Shown here one piece after another: positions 1 through 10,930 of a stretch of 64,000 nucleotides of DNA. Numbering within the stretch: the first letter of the stretch is position 1; every line of letters starts with the position of its first letter. The position numbers and the translations under genes were made by a program. The stretch is from assembly GCF_036884655.1 (NCBI RefSeq), contig NC_088356.1, positions 14,744,501 through 14,808,500 of the forward strand. The letters are read 5' to 3'. This DNA is from Musa acuminata AAA Group (taxonomy: Eukaryota; Streptophyta; Magnoliopsida; Zingiberales; Musaceae). Below the pieces are notes generated by a model, which was given only the letters and a program-made list of their open reading frames with translations, made no database searches and was not told where the DNA came from.

Positions 1-101
1 TACGCCTATAAGTAGAATAATTTGATGAGTTTATTTTAATCATACCATCTTATTGCTCCATTTCAACCATACAAGAAAAAACTAGCACCAAAGAACCTAT
101 T

Positions 102-113
102 GCTCTGATACCA
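102..113 (-). promoter_or_regulatory. Primer-binding site of the LTR-A element
   Basis: The reverse complement reads TGGTATCAGAGC, the usual plant initiator Met-tRNA primer site of Ty1-copia elements. It lies 2 nt inside the LTR end at 116, so the element runs leftwards out of the window. Positions 1-101 would be its 5' leader; no ORF is seen there. Confidence 0.8.
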
Positions 114-115
114 CT

Positions 116-669
116 TGTTAGGAAAAACCTATTAAAGTGGAATAATTCTTTTCCCTCTTTATGTATCAAAATGGGTTCCTCATCAAAATACCAACTTGAT
201 ATCAAAATGCAAATATCAACTAGCACAGCATAAACAATAGAGAAATAAATCGATCACATAGTGAGACTAAATTTTTAACGTGGAAAACCCAATGCGGGAA
301 AAACCATAAGACCGTAGTCAACCTCAAACTTCTACTATCAATAATAATGATAACAGGTTTACAGCAAATCTTCTCTAGAATAACCAGAGGATCACAATAA
401 CATCAAGAACATAGATCTTGGCTTAAGAATAGCATATCATCATCAAAAGAGAATTCTAGGTCTCACAAAGTCGGTATAGCAGGAAAGTACCTTAGAGAGG
501 GTAAACTGTAGATCAACACCAATAGGATTGTAGAGTTTGCTACAAGAATTCTCCATATAAAATTTGGGCCAAAACTGACAACGTTTGGCCACTGATCGTC
601 AAGCAAAAAACTCAATATCCTAATATTTCTTTTTCTTTTCTCTCTCTCGCTATGCGCTCACCACGTTCA
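116..669 (-). mobile_element. LTR-A, left part of a split 5' LTR (copia)
   Basis: Begins TGTTAGG next to a PBS, so it is the PBS-proximal end of a minus-strand 5' LTR. It breaks off at 669, where E1 was inserted, and resumes at 15535-15682, ending GATTCAACA. The two parts make an LTR of about 700 bp. It lacks the G-run block seen in the other LTRs of the window, so it belongs to a different subfamily. Confidence 0.7.
665..669. repeat. Target site duplication of E1, left copy (GTTCA)
   Basis: GTTCA directly before the E1 LTR start at 670 is repeated exactly at 15530-15534, directly after the other E1 LTR end at 15529. Confidence 0.85.
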
Positions 670-2210
670 TGTTAGGATCAAGAGAACTAAGAGGGGGGGG
701 GGGGGGGGGTGAATTAGTGCAGTGGAAAATTTTCGACGATTAAAACTGCGTTCGTACGTTGAAATCCGATTCCGACGTAAAAGTTGTTTCGTGCATATAA
801 TAACTTTGAAAGCTTATGGAAATGTATTTGAAGTAAAGTAAGGTAGGAAGTTTGCAGTTAAGATAGATATCAAAATGTAAGCGCAAACTGAAATATGATG
901 TTCGTACGATAAAATCGATTTCCGACATAAAATCGTTTTCGAAAACTTAACTTGAAAGTGAGTTCATAAAAGAGCAGAAGGCAGTAAACTATTGAGGAGG
1001 TTTGCAGTAAAGATAAAATGCTCAAAGTAAATGTAAACCGAGATTTAGAGTGGTTCGGTCAATCTTGACCTACATCCACTTTTGGCTTCCTCCACCAACG
1101 ATCTCACCGATGTCCACTAAAGGCCTTCATTCAATAGGCGAAGGCTAACCACCCTTTTACAGTTTCACTCCTTTTGACGGGCTTAGGAGATAACCCATAC
1201 AAACTTTTCTCTCCTCTCTTCAAAGATCAAAACTTGGAAAAAGAGGGAGGAGAACTTCTAGCCTTTACAACACTTTTGAACTCTAAAAATCACAGAGTAA
1301 GATTGGATTTTCGGTGTCCTTTCATGCAGGAAAGGGTGGGGTATATATAGGCCCAAACTAGTTTGAATTTGAAGCTCAAAAATGTCTCTTCCCGGATTTC
1401 CGGGGTCCTAGCGGTACCACCTCCTGACTAGGGCAGTGCAACCGCTTGGCAGCTCGGAGACTGAGCTTCTGGGTGGTGCCACCACTTGACAGGGGCGGTA
1501 GCACCACCCAGTCTTGCTCGGAGATTGAGCCCTGGCGGTGCCACCGCTTGTCAAGGGCGGTTGAACCGCCCAGTCTCGCTCGGAGACTAAGCCCAAGCGG
1601 TGCCACTACTTGCCTAGGGTGGTTGCACCGCCCAGCTTTCTTGGGAGACCCTCTCTTGGGCAGTGCCACCATCGACCCTGGCGGTGCCACTGCCTCGTAG
1701 GAATTCTTGTCCGAATGGGTTGATCCATTCGGCCCAATTTGGGTATGTCAAGGGCCCAATTGCCCCCAGATTAAGTTAATGGGATCAACTCCCATTCCTA
1801 ACTTAATCTACATGCTAACTATGATAATTCTTAAGACATTTACTACAGTTTGCTCCGGTGTGTCAATCGCTTCTTCCGGCGAGCTTCTGGCGAACTTCTG
1901 GCGAACCTCCGGCGATGCTCCAATGGACTTCCGGCAAACTCCTGGACTTGCGACAATCCACTTGGCAAGTTCCGACGAGCTTCTTTTGGCAAGCTCCTGG
2001 ACTTCTCGGATTTGTTCCCGTAGAACCTCCGACGACTGTCCGGACTTCCGTCGAGCTCTCGAACTCCCAACGTGATCATAGTCTTTGACTCCGGCTCAAC
2101 TCCTGCTGCATGTCTTACTTTCATTGTAGTTAATCCTGCACACTTATCTCAACATATGGATTAGATAACAAATGACAATTGACTTCATCATCAAAATCCG
2201 AGATACAACA
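670..2210 (-). repeat. E1 3' LTR
   Basis: Starts TGTTAGGATCAAGAG and ends GAGATACAACA, giving TG...CA termini on the minus strand. A TATA-like motif (minus TATATATA) lies near 1340-1347. Upstream of it in U3 are a GC-rich minisatellite (about 1395-1690) and a second degenerate array of CTTCCGGCGAG-like units (about 1870-2065). It matches 13922-15529 along its whole length. Confidence 0.9.
1395..1690. repeat. GC-rich U3 minisatellite in the E1 3' LTR
   Basis: Degenerate units of about 60 bp, each combining a GGTGCCACCGCC-like motif, a GGCGGTTGCACCGCC-like palindrome and a CTCGGAGACTGAG-like box. It lies upstream of the LTR TATA motif. The same units recur at about 14650-15005, 5900-6200, 11010-11235 and 21085-21380. 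The open frames across it are low-complexity by-products. Confidence 0.75.
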
Positions 2211-2225
2211 ATCTCCCCCTTTTTT
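2211..2225 (-). promoter_or_regulatory. E1 polypurine tract
   Basis: On the minus strand a run AAAAAAGGGGGAGAT abuts the 3' LTR start (TGTTGTATC). This is the usual copia PPT position and fixes the element orientation. Confidence 0.85.
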
Positions 2226-3862
2226 ATGATGACAATCAATTGATAACGGAGTTAACTTTAACTCCCCTTATCTATATGTCATACTTGAGATAAGTCATTC
2301 TTGAATTCAAGACCTTTGAAATCAATAGACTTATTGATAAGTTAAGAACTCTTAACCTTATCAATTACTCCCATCATGATTCCTATTATGATGTATATTA
2401 CTGAAAATGATGTCAATACTTGACATCCATTCTCAAGTTTTACATTTCGATTATGAGTGATTGTAGCTGTTCAACATAAGATATCAACATGTAAAATTAC
2501 GATGCAAGTTCTTGATATCTTAATATGATGCAAACATGGCATAATGCAAATATGGCAATCATAGTTATCATCGATTCATATATTTTCGTTGATGCAAGCA
2601 TGGCATAATCATAGCATCAATTCATATATCTCTCCTCCTTTGTCATCAACAAAAAGGAAAACAATATAAATAATTTTTAAGCATAAGTGTGGTTTTATTC
2701 ATGCCATAACTAGGTTCATGTCATTTTCAAACAGTGAGTGATAGGATACCAATTATGCAAACATCTCAAGGAAAACATGACATGGAGATAGCTTTTAATA
2801 CTTCTTCCTTTTCATTTGTTATTATCTTTTTGCATGAAAGAGGAAGGCTATTTGTGATACCAGCTATTTGTGAGTTTACTTTGAATGAAGTTAAAGTCGA
2901 TGAGAGATTAAATCATATTCCATTTTTTCAAGGATCAAGATATGTATGTGAAACAAATCCTTGCAAGTAAAAACACTATCATCCATATTTTAAAAACGAA
3001 TTTATACGCAGGAATCATTTTACCAAATCCATTTCTCAAAAAATATTTTTCACATGATAAGTGTATGAGAGATGTTTTTGCTAGTTGATTCTATATGTCA
3101 AAAATCAATGATGAGAATCAAACTCGGTATACATATGCTTATTAAGTTCGGAAAAGGATAATTTATCGAGAAAATCCGATTGTTAGGATACCACTAGTTA
3201 AGAGAATCCGAAAATGAAATTAACACTTTTATGCATTCGGATAAGACTATACTATAGATTTTCAAATACAATCATGAAGACAAACATGCTCATTGTTATA
3301 GAAATTTTTGTATCCAAAAAACATAATTTCCAACATATAATTTTAGGCATGTAATGGCAATCAAGTGATTTGATCATTCAATCAATAAAGTCCGAAAAAT
3401 AATTTTAACAAGTTTATGCATTCGGACACATTAATATTCCTAATTCTATTCTAATGAAATCAAATTGTTCTTCCTTAGAGGTTTTATAAAAATATCAGCT
3501 AGTTGATGTTTAGTATTATGGCAATATATCAAAATCATGGTAATATTATGTCACAATAACATCATGGAAATGACACATCAATTTCATGGCTATATTACTT
3601 TCTCAAATCACATTTATCATGGAAACCAAGACACAAGGTTTTCAAAGTAGGCATTATAGAAATATTTAATTTCAACATGAAATCCGACAATGAGTAACGA
3701 GATTGAGCAACGTAACCTTGCATATTCTCACTAATTAATGCATCAAGTAACCATATCAAATATTAGTAGTCATCAAGGCATTGTGATCAATGTGAGTAAC
3801 ATAAAGAGTTTACAACAACGTAATTGTTACAATAAGAGATGATTGTGTCCACATATACAAGC
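2226..3862 (-). other. Non-coding 3' region of E1
   Basis: AT-rich sequence between ORF-T and the PPT, with no supported ORF. It aligns with E2 6723-8374 (shared stretches such as the ATGGCATAATCATAGCATC and TCCGAAAAATAATTTTAACA motifs). It holds short repeats of CATGATGCAAACATGGC type. Confidence 0.6.
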
Positions 3863-4972
3863 TTATTCAGGAGGTGAAAAATTAAAGTGCCTAAATAAAG
3901 AGTCAAATTGTCGATGAATTTGCTGCAGTTCAGATAGGATTTGATCTTGTCGATGTTCAAGCCAATCTTGTCTTTGTTCAAATCGGTCCATCCGAATTCC
4001 AATGTCTATGATAGATGATGCAGGAGCTTACTCAAATGGATGTGTTTCCTCAAAGGGACAGATCGGAGGAGATTAAGTACCCCTAAAGACTAGTGTTTCG
4101 GGTTCTGGTTCAGGTTGAGGGGGATCGGTTCTTCTAGGCATTCTAACCCAATTACCGTTTCTATAAAAACATCTCAATCGATGAAGTAGATTTTTATTTA
4201 TTAAGCTAAACTTGTCTACTTTCATCACTTCTTCGTCGGGTGGTATTGGAATATCGTAGGCTTTAAGTATTCTAGTGATTATACCACCATATGGAAGCAT
4301 CATGTCTTTCTTAGATAGTTCTATCATGTTTTGTTGGATAAGGTAACCAAAACAGATGTTATGTCCTTTCATTATCCAATACATGGTTCCTAATTCCATT
4401 TGACTTACTTCATCATGATGGTATTGTTTAGGGAGAATGATGCTAGTTGTGATATGATGAAGTACCTTAATGTTTAGTGGTAGTAGATGTTCACAACTTT
4501 TAGGAACTATCACTAAGTTGGGATTGCCGAAAATTGTTCCTAAGGCTTCAACATATGTTGTCCCAACTGTTTCATTATCCCATGATCCTCTAAAATAAAG
4601 ACCTCTATTTTATACAGGAATGCCTATGATGTCGCAAATGAATCTATTCGTAATGGAGATGTGTTGTCCTAGGAGATAGGTAGACATTCTTTCTTCTTTA
4701 TCTACTTGTAGATTGTTGTAAAACAATCTAACAAGTCTAGGATAGATGGGTTCACTAATTTGTAAAATTTGGAGTAGATCTAAGTTTGTAAACCATTGGA
4801 TTATCTCTAAGTCTCTTAGTTCATCTAGATCTACATGTTTTCCCTTATTGACACTCCTAAATTCGAAGGAAGAAAATTTTTCAGCATGATATTTTGAATC
4901 GAAAAGGGTAAGATCAAAGTCTTCTTCTAATCTCATCTTCCCTTTGTCCATAGAGGATCTTCTAGAGCCCAT
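3863..4972 (-). pseudogene. E1 copy of ORF-T (putative plant transposon protein), broken
   Basis: Begins MGSRRSS at 4970-4972 and would end at the TAA at 3863-3865, as in the intact E2 copy. At least one in-frame stop near 4607-4609 separates an N-terminal part (4610-4972) from the middle (4073-4513). Further stops follow the VFRGT segment, so no full protein can be made. The protein is almost the same as the E2 copy over most of its length. Its place between gag and PPT, where pol should lie, is shared with E2. Confidence 0.75.
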
Positions 4973-5251
4973 AACTACTGCTATTTAAGAAGATAGTAAT
5001 GAGCAAGAGTAAATGACTCAAAAATAGAATTTAAAGGGTTCTTAGAGAATACCTTAAGAGAAAGAGAGATCGTTGATCTTTTGCTTTGAAATGAGGAGTA
5101 TTTGGGAGAAATGAAGGTGGAGAAGCTTTGGTGGTGTAAAGAGGGGAAGGGAGTAAGTTGGGGTCGGTTCCACCGCCGGCCCTAGCTCAGTTTAAAAAGG
5201 GGCAAGATTGCGGGCGGTTGCACCAATGGCTGGGGCGGTGCAATCGCTTGC
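4973..5251 (-). other. Leader region upstream of E1 ORF-T
   Basis: Matches E2 9485-9785. It contains pyrimidine-rich stretches on the minus strand and a GC-rich GGTTCCACCGCCGGCC segment. E2 cut it at CTTGC (5247-5251), and the sequence resumes at 11718. No independent ORF is supported. Confidence 0.5.
5247..5251. repeat. Target site duplication of E2, left copy (CTTGC)
   Basis: CTTGC before the E2 LTR start at 5252 is repeated at 11713-11717, right after the other LTR end at 11712. The flanks join to a sequence collinear with uninterrupted E2 9776-9800. Confidence 0.85.
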
Positions 5252-5873
5252 TGTTAGGATCAAGAGCACTAAGAGGGGGGGGGGGGTGAATTAGTGCAGC
5301 GAAAAACTTTCGACGATTAAAACTGTGTTCGTATGATAAGAGCGATTTCGGTAGAAAAGTCAATTCGTAAATCACTTTAACTTGTGATCAAGCAAGATGT
5401 AGTTTTTTGAGCAGCAATTGATTGAGAGAAAGGTCTTAGAAAAGTCTTAGAAAGTTTTGTTTTCAATTTACTAGTGTTCACCTCATTCCTTCTCGAAAAT
5501 CTGTAAGAGAGTGAACCGCTTGTAAAGAGTTGTAAGAGGGGTATTTACCCTTCCATTTCAAGAGATTTGCTAGTGGAAGGTGAGAGCCTCATCGAAGAGG
5601 GGCCTCGCAAGTGGATGTAGGTCATTTGACCGAACCACTCTAAAATTGGCGTGATCCTTGGTTTGCATTTCATTATTGCTATTTACATTATTGCAAACCT
5701 TCTAACATGCTTTAGTTCCTTATTACTTTTGCTGCGCATATTTAAGAATACGCTTTCAAGTTAAGCTTTTCAAGTTCCGTTCTTATCGTACGAAAGATTT
5801 TCTAAAATCGAAGTTTTAATCCGCTGCACTAATTCACCCCCCCCCCCCCTCTTAGTGTCGCTCCGATCCTAAC
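5252..5873. repeat. Foldback of two opposed LTR ends
   Basis: The left end reads TGTTAGGATCAAGAGCACTA, then a G run and GTGAATTAGTGCAGCG. The right end is the inverted equivalent: CGCTGCACTAATTCAC, a C run, then CTCTTAGTGTCGCTCCGATC and CTAACA. The right half (about 5460-5873) resembles the 3' part of a plus-strand LTR such as 19201-20445. Confidence 0.7.
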
Positions 5874-6707
5874 ACAAAACTATCATCTCCCGAAATTCCA
5901 GGGTCTGGCATTTGCACCGCCTGACAGGGGTGGTTGCACCGCCTAACAGAGCTCGAAGACTGAGCCTCTGGGCGATGCCACCACTTGTCAGGGGTGGTTG
6001 CACCTCTGGCCAAAGCTCGGAGACCGAGCTCAAGCGGTGCCACTGCCTGATTGGGGCGGTTGCACCACCCAACCAGAGCTCGGAGACTGAGCTCAAGCGG
6101 TTGCACCTCTGTTAGAGGCGGTGCAACCGCCTAGCCAGAGCTCGGAGACTGAGCCCTGGGTGGTGCCACCGCCGACCCAGGCGGTGCCACCTCTGACCAA
6201 GTAATTTAGGTTTGAATGGGCTGATTCATTCGGTCCAATTTGGGTCTGTCAAGGGCCCAATTGCCCCAAGATTATGTTAATGGGATCACCTCCCATTTCT
6301 AACTTAATCATCATGCTAACTATAAATTTTTAAGACATTTACGGCAACTTGCTCCGGTGCGTCAATCGCTTCTTCCGGCGAGCTTCCGTCGATCATCCGA
6401 TGAACCCTCGGTGATGCTCCTGCGGACTTCCGGCAAACTCCTGGACTTGCGACGATCCACTTGGCAAGTTCCGACAAGATTCTTTGGCAAGCTCCTGGAC
6501 TTCTCGGATTTGTTCCCGCAGAACCTCCAACGACCGTCCGGACTTCCGTCGAGCTCTCGAACTCCCAACGTGATCATAGTCTTGACTCCGGTGCAACTTC
6601 TACTGCATGTCTTACTTTCATCGTAGTTTATCCTGCACACTTATCTCAACATATGGATTAGATAACAAATGACAATTGACATCATCATCAAAATCTGAGA
6701 TTCAACA
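5252..6707 (-). repeat. E2 3' LTR with internal inversion
   Basis: Starts TGTTAGGATCAAGAGCACTAAGAG and ends GAGATTCAACA next to the PPT. Unlike other LTRs of the window, its first 622 bp form a head-to-head pair of LTR termini (5252 onwards and, inverted, ending GATCCTAACA at 5873). Ordinary U3 sequence with minisatellite units follows from 5874. Confidence 0.8.
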
Positions 6708-6722
6708 ATCTCCTCCTTTTTG
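6708..6722 (-). promoter_or_regulatory. E2 polypurine tract
   Basis: Minus strand CAAAAAGGAGGAGAT directly upstream of the LTR start TGTTGAATC. Confidence 0.8.
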
Positions 6723-8374
6723 ATGATGACAATCAATTGATAACGGAGTTAACCTTATCTCCCCCTATCTATGTGCCATAATTGAGATAAGTCATTCTTG
6801 AATTCAAAGTCTTTGAATTCAAGAGACATAGTGATAAGTTAAAATCATTTAACCTTATCAATACTCCCATCATGATTCCCATCATGATGTATCTCTCTGA
6901 AAATAATGTATGATGTCAAGGCTTGACATCCATTTTCAAATTTCAAATGTGAATGATGGTAATGATAGCAATTCATCATATGGTAAGATATCAATATGTA
7001 AAATTTTGAAGTAAGATTTTGATATCTAAACATGATGCATACATTTCAAGTATTTTAGCATTCATAGCATTTCATCACATGGTAAGATATCAACACATAG
7101 GACTACGATGCATGTTCTTGATATCTTAACATGATGCAAACATGGCATATTACTAATATGGCAATCATAGTTATCATTAATTCATATATTTTTGATGATG
7201 CAAGCATGGCATAATCATAGCATCAATTCATATATCTGCTTTTTTCAACATAATATGGCATTTATAGCATCAATTCATATATTTCTCTCCCTTTATCATC
7301 AACAAAAAGGAGAAAGATATAAACAACTTTTAAATATATATGCGATGCCATAAGTAGGTTCATGTCATTTATCTATATAAATTATACAAACATCTCAAGA
7401 AAAACATGACATGAAGATTATAGAGTGAAAACTTCTTCCTTTTTATTTGTTATTATCTTTTTACATGAAGGAGGAAAGCCATTTATGTAGTTCAAATCGA
7501 TAGGATATTAAGACATGCTTTACAAGGATTAGGATATTTATGTGAATCAAATCCTTACATATAAAAATATCTTCCTTTTATAAGAAGGAATCATCAAATC
7601 TATTTCTCAAAGAGAATATTTTTCACATGATAAGTCTAAAAGATATGCATTTGCTAGATGATTCTGTTTTCAAAAATCAATGATGTGAATCAAACTATAT
7701 GTGACATATGTTTATTAAGTCCGAAAGAGAATAATGTATTCATGAAATCCGATTGGAACTGAAAATTTAATTTAACACTTTCATGCAATCGAAAAAGACT
7801 ATACTATCATGAAGACATGCTCATTGTTATGGAAATTTTTGTATTAATTTCCAACATGTTATTTTAGGCATGTAATGGCAATTAAGTGATTTCATCATTC
7901 AATCAATAAAGTCCGAATAATAATTTTAACAAGTTTATGTATTCGGACACATCAACATTACTAATTCTTTTCTTATGAAATCAAATTGTTCTTCACTTAG
8001 AGGTTTGCAAAAATATCAGCTAGTTGATGTTTAGTATTATAGCAATATATGGTAATATTATGTCACATTAACATCATGGAAATGACACATCAATTTCATG
8101 GCTATATTACTTTCTCAAATCACATTTATCATGGAAACCAAGACACAAGGTTTTCAAAGTAAGCATTATAGAAATATTTAATTTCAACATGAAATCCGAC
8201 AATGAGTAACGAGATTGAGCAACGTAACCCTGCATATTCTCACCAATTAATACATCAAGAAACCATATCAAAGATTAGTAGTCATCAAGACATTGTGATC
8301 AAGGTGAGTAACATAAAAAGTTTACAACAATGTAACTGTTACAACAAGAGGTGATTGTGTCCACATATACAAGC
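6723..8374 (-). other. Non-coding 3' region of E2
   Basis: AT-rich, no supported ORF, collinear with E1 2226-3862. It holds two copies of a GGTAAGATATCAA-type segment (near 6980 and 7081). Confidence 0.6.
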
Positions 8375-9484
8375 TTATTCAGGAGGTGAAAAATTAAAGT
8401 GCCTAAATAAAGAGTCAAATTGTTGATGAATTTGCTGTAGTTCAGATAGGATTTGATATTGTCGATGTTCAAGCCGATCTTGTCTTTGTTCAAATCGGTC
8501 CATCCGAATTCCAATGTCTTCGATAGATGATGTAGGAGCTTGCTTAAATGGACGTGTTTCCTCAAAGGGACAGATCGGAGGAGATTGAGTACCCCTAAAG
8601 ATTGGTGTTTCGGGTTCTAGTTCAGGTTGAGGGGGATCGGTTCTTCTAGGCATTCTAACCCAATTACCGTTTCTATAAACATATCTCAATTTGTGAAATA
8701 GATTTTTGTTTACTATGCTAAACCTATCTACTTTCATCACTTTTTCATCGGGTGGGATTGGAATATCGTAGGCTTTAAGTATTCTAGTGATTATGCCACC
8801 ATATGGAAGCATCATGTCTCTCTTAGATAGTTCTATCATGTTTTGTTGGATAAGGTATCCAAAACAGATGTTATGTCCTTTCATGATCCAATACATGGTT
8901 CCTAATTCCATTTGACTTACTTCATCATGATGGTATTGTTTAGGGAGAATGATGCTAGTTAGGATATGATGAAGTACTTTAGTATTTAGTGGTAGTAGAT
9001 GGTCACAGCTTTTGGGAACTATCACTAAGTTGGGATTACCGAAAATTGTTCCTAAGGCTTCAACATATGTTGTCCCAACTGTTTCATTGTCCCATGATCC
9101 TCTAAAATAAAGTTCTCTATTTTTTATGGGAAAGCCTATCATGTCGCAAATGAATTTATCCGTAATGGAGATGTGTTGTCCTAAGAGATAGGTAGATATT
9201 CTTTCTTCTTCATCTACTTGTAGATTGTTGTAAAACAGTATAACAAGTCTTGGATAGATGGGTTCACTAATTTTTAGAATAGGGAGTAGATCTAGGTTTG
9301 CAAACCATTGGATTGTCTCTAAGTCTCTTAGTTCATCTAAATCTACATGTTTTCCCTTATTGACACTTCTAAATTCGAAAGAGGAAAATTTTTCAGTATG
9401 ATATTTTGAATCGAAAAGGGTAAGATAAAAGTCTTTCACTAATCTCCTCTTCCCTTTGTCGCTTGAGGATCTTCTAGAGCCCAT
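8375..9484 (-). CDS. ORF-T: putative plant transposon protein carried by E2
   Basis: An intact 369-codon ORF with no frame breaks, starting MGSRRSSSDKGKRRL and ending in FNFSPPE. It is basic at the N-terminus. The central part contains YPRLVILFYNNLQ, then LLGQHISITDKFICDMIGFP, and later MMLPYGGIITRILKAYDIPIP. That arrangement resembles the family usually named putative plant transposon protein (Transposase_32-like), of unknown biochemical role. A proline-rich stretch (PPQPELEPETP) leads into a charged, probably coiled-coil C-terminus (about residues 315-360). It is neither gag, integrase nor RT, and no DDE or RT catalytic motif is visible. It lies on the gag strand, downstream of a long leader, in the place of pol. 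Alternatives: an env-like third ORF of a Maximus-type element, or a captured host gene. Function unknown. Confidence 0.65.
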   Translation of the reverse strand: MGSRRSSSDKGKRRLVKDFYLTLFDSKYHTEKFSSFEFRSVNKGKHVDLDELRDLETIQWFANLDLLPILKISEPIYPRLVILFYNNLQVDEEERISTYLLGQHISITDKFICDMIGFPIKNRELYFRGSWDNETVGTTYVEALGTIFGNPNLVIVPKSCDHLLPLNTKVLHHILTSIILPKQYHHDEVSQMELGTMYWIMKGHNICFGYLIQQNMIELSKRDMMLPYGGIITRILKAYDIPIPPDEKVMKVDRFSIVNKNLFHKLRYVYRNGNWVRMPRRTDPPQPELEPETPIFRGTQSPPICPFEETRPFKQAPTSSIEDIGIRMDRFEQRQDRLEHRQYQILSELQQIHQQFDSLFRHFNFSPPE

Positions 9485-10129
9485 AACTATTGTTATTTAA
9501 GAGGATAGTAATGAGCAAGAGTAAATGAATCAAAAACAGAATTTAAAGACTTCTTAGAGAATACCATAAGTAAGATCTTCAAGAGAAGGAGATATTGTTG
9601 ATCTTTTGCTTCGAAATGAGGAGTATTTGGGATGCTAAGAGGGGAGAAATGGTGGTGGAGAAGATTTGGAAGAGTAAAGAGGGAAAGGGAGTGAGTTGGG
9701 GTCGGTTCCACCGCCGGCCCTAGCTTGGTTTAAAAGGGGCGGCAGGATTGCAGGTGGTTGCACCACTAGCCGGGGTGGTGCAACTGCTTGCAACCTGTGA
9801 TAGCCGGCGGTGCTACCGCCAGCTGGGCGGTGCCACCGCCTGCAGGCAGTGAGCACTCATTTTAACTGCTGTGTGGTCTGATTTGAATGTTTTTGACTTG
9901 AGAAGATTTTTTATTTGTGGAGCAGTCAACTTTACTTACGTAATTTACGTAAGAATTTTTATTTTAAGATGAGAAATTTTGCACAATCAAGATAGATCTA
10001 GTGACGCGCATACTCTACTTCAAATGTCGTATGCATGTTTATGACATATTATTCAAGTTGGTAAGCTTTGCAAGTCCATGACAAACTTTGCTTACAAGAC
10101 GTAAGTTCATGATATAGTTGGATTTGTTA
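9485..10129 (-). other. Leader between gag remnant and ORF-T in E2
   Basis: Contains a GC-rich block (about 9700-9850) with GGCGGTGCCACCGCC-like motifs similar to the LTR U3 minisatellite, then AT-rich sequence that also occurs at 11718-12050 in E1. It may hold a promoter or splice acceptor for ORF-T, but no specific signal is clear. Confidence 0.4.
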
Positions 10130-10930
10130 CCTATGGTTCATTTTCCAATGATTTTACTCTTATTGTTGTCTCCGAAGATGACATAGCCTTCGTCTATGCT
10201 AGTGAGCTTAGAGAATTGAGATGGATCTCCGGTCATATGCCTTGAGCATCCACTATCAAGGTACCATCTCTTGCTCCTAACTTGTGATAGTGTATGTCTC
10301 TACAAGAAAGGATAATTTTTAGGTACCCATTTAATTTTGGGTGCCTCAAAAACTGATCTACATTATTTATCATGTTGCATAGAGTTTATCATGGTTCCTT
10401 TAGGAACCCAAATTAATTTGTTCAGACTAATTTTCTTCAATGGACAATAATACATTTTGTGTCCATGTTTGCAACAAAAGTTGCATTTGCTTTGGTGTCA
10501 AACATGTAGGATGGGGCCTTTTATAAAGGTGGTTGGATTTTGGTGAGGATTTCTCATAAATCCGATTCCACTTCTTTTGGGAACGTGACCATTGTTTGTA
10601 AGGATCATGTTCAACGACTTACTACCAATCTCGAATTTTTTCAATGTGTCCTTAATTAGCAAGTTTTCCTTTTGGATAGTTTCTAAATCATGACATTTTA
10701 TACAAGAACCTAAACTATCATGATATTCAGTTTTTAACTAATCGAAATTACAAGTAAGACTATCATGCTCCTTTTTTAGCAATTTATATTTTCTACTAAT
10801 AATCTTGCATTCATCAAATAAGTCATGGAAGGCATTTAATATCTCATCAAATGATAAATCTGTATCAATTAAATTTGTTACCTCCTCTCCGATGGCCATT
10901 AAGGCGTAATGAGCAACTTGCTCGGTGTTG
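10130..10930 (-). pseudogene. Gag C-terminus and retropepsin fragment of E2
   Basis: The minus strand encodes the gag segment QVAHYALMAIGEEVTNLID and onward, the second zinc knuckle and the end APKIKWVPKNYPFL, with stops between. A further frame holds WYLDSGCSRHMTGDPSQF, whose DSG (codons at 10249-10257) is the retropepsin active-site motif of copia polyproteins. The pol reading ends soon after near 10130, so integrase and RT are absent. The N-terminal half of gag is lost: the frame runs straight into LTR sequence at 10931. Confidence 0.75.

Noticed and set aside
97..113. Possible tRNA gene at the TGGTATCAGAGC motifs
   Set aside because: Only the 12-18 nt primer-site complement is present; no cloverleaf around it. 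The same holds at 13908, 17155, 45301 and 63900.
1376..1700. Frames of 62-104 codons in U3 of the E1 LTR, and their equivalents in other LTRs
   Set aside because: Kept open by the GC-rich minisatellite on both strands; no protein family features.
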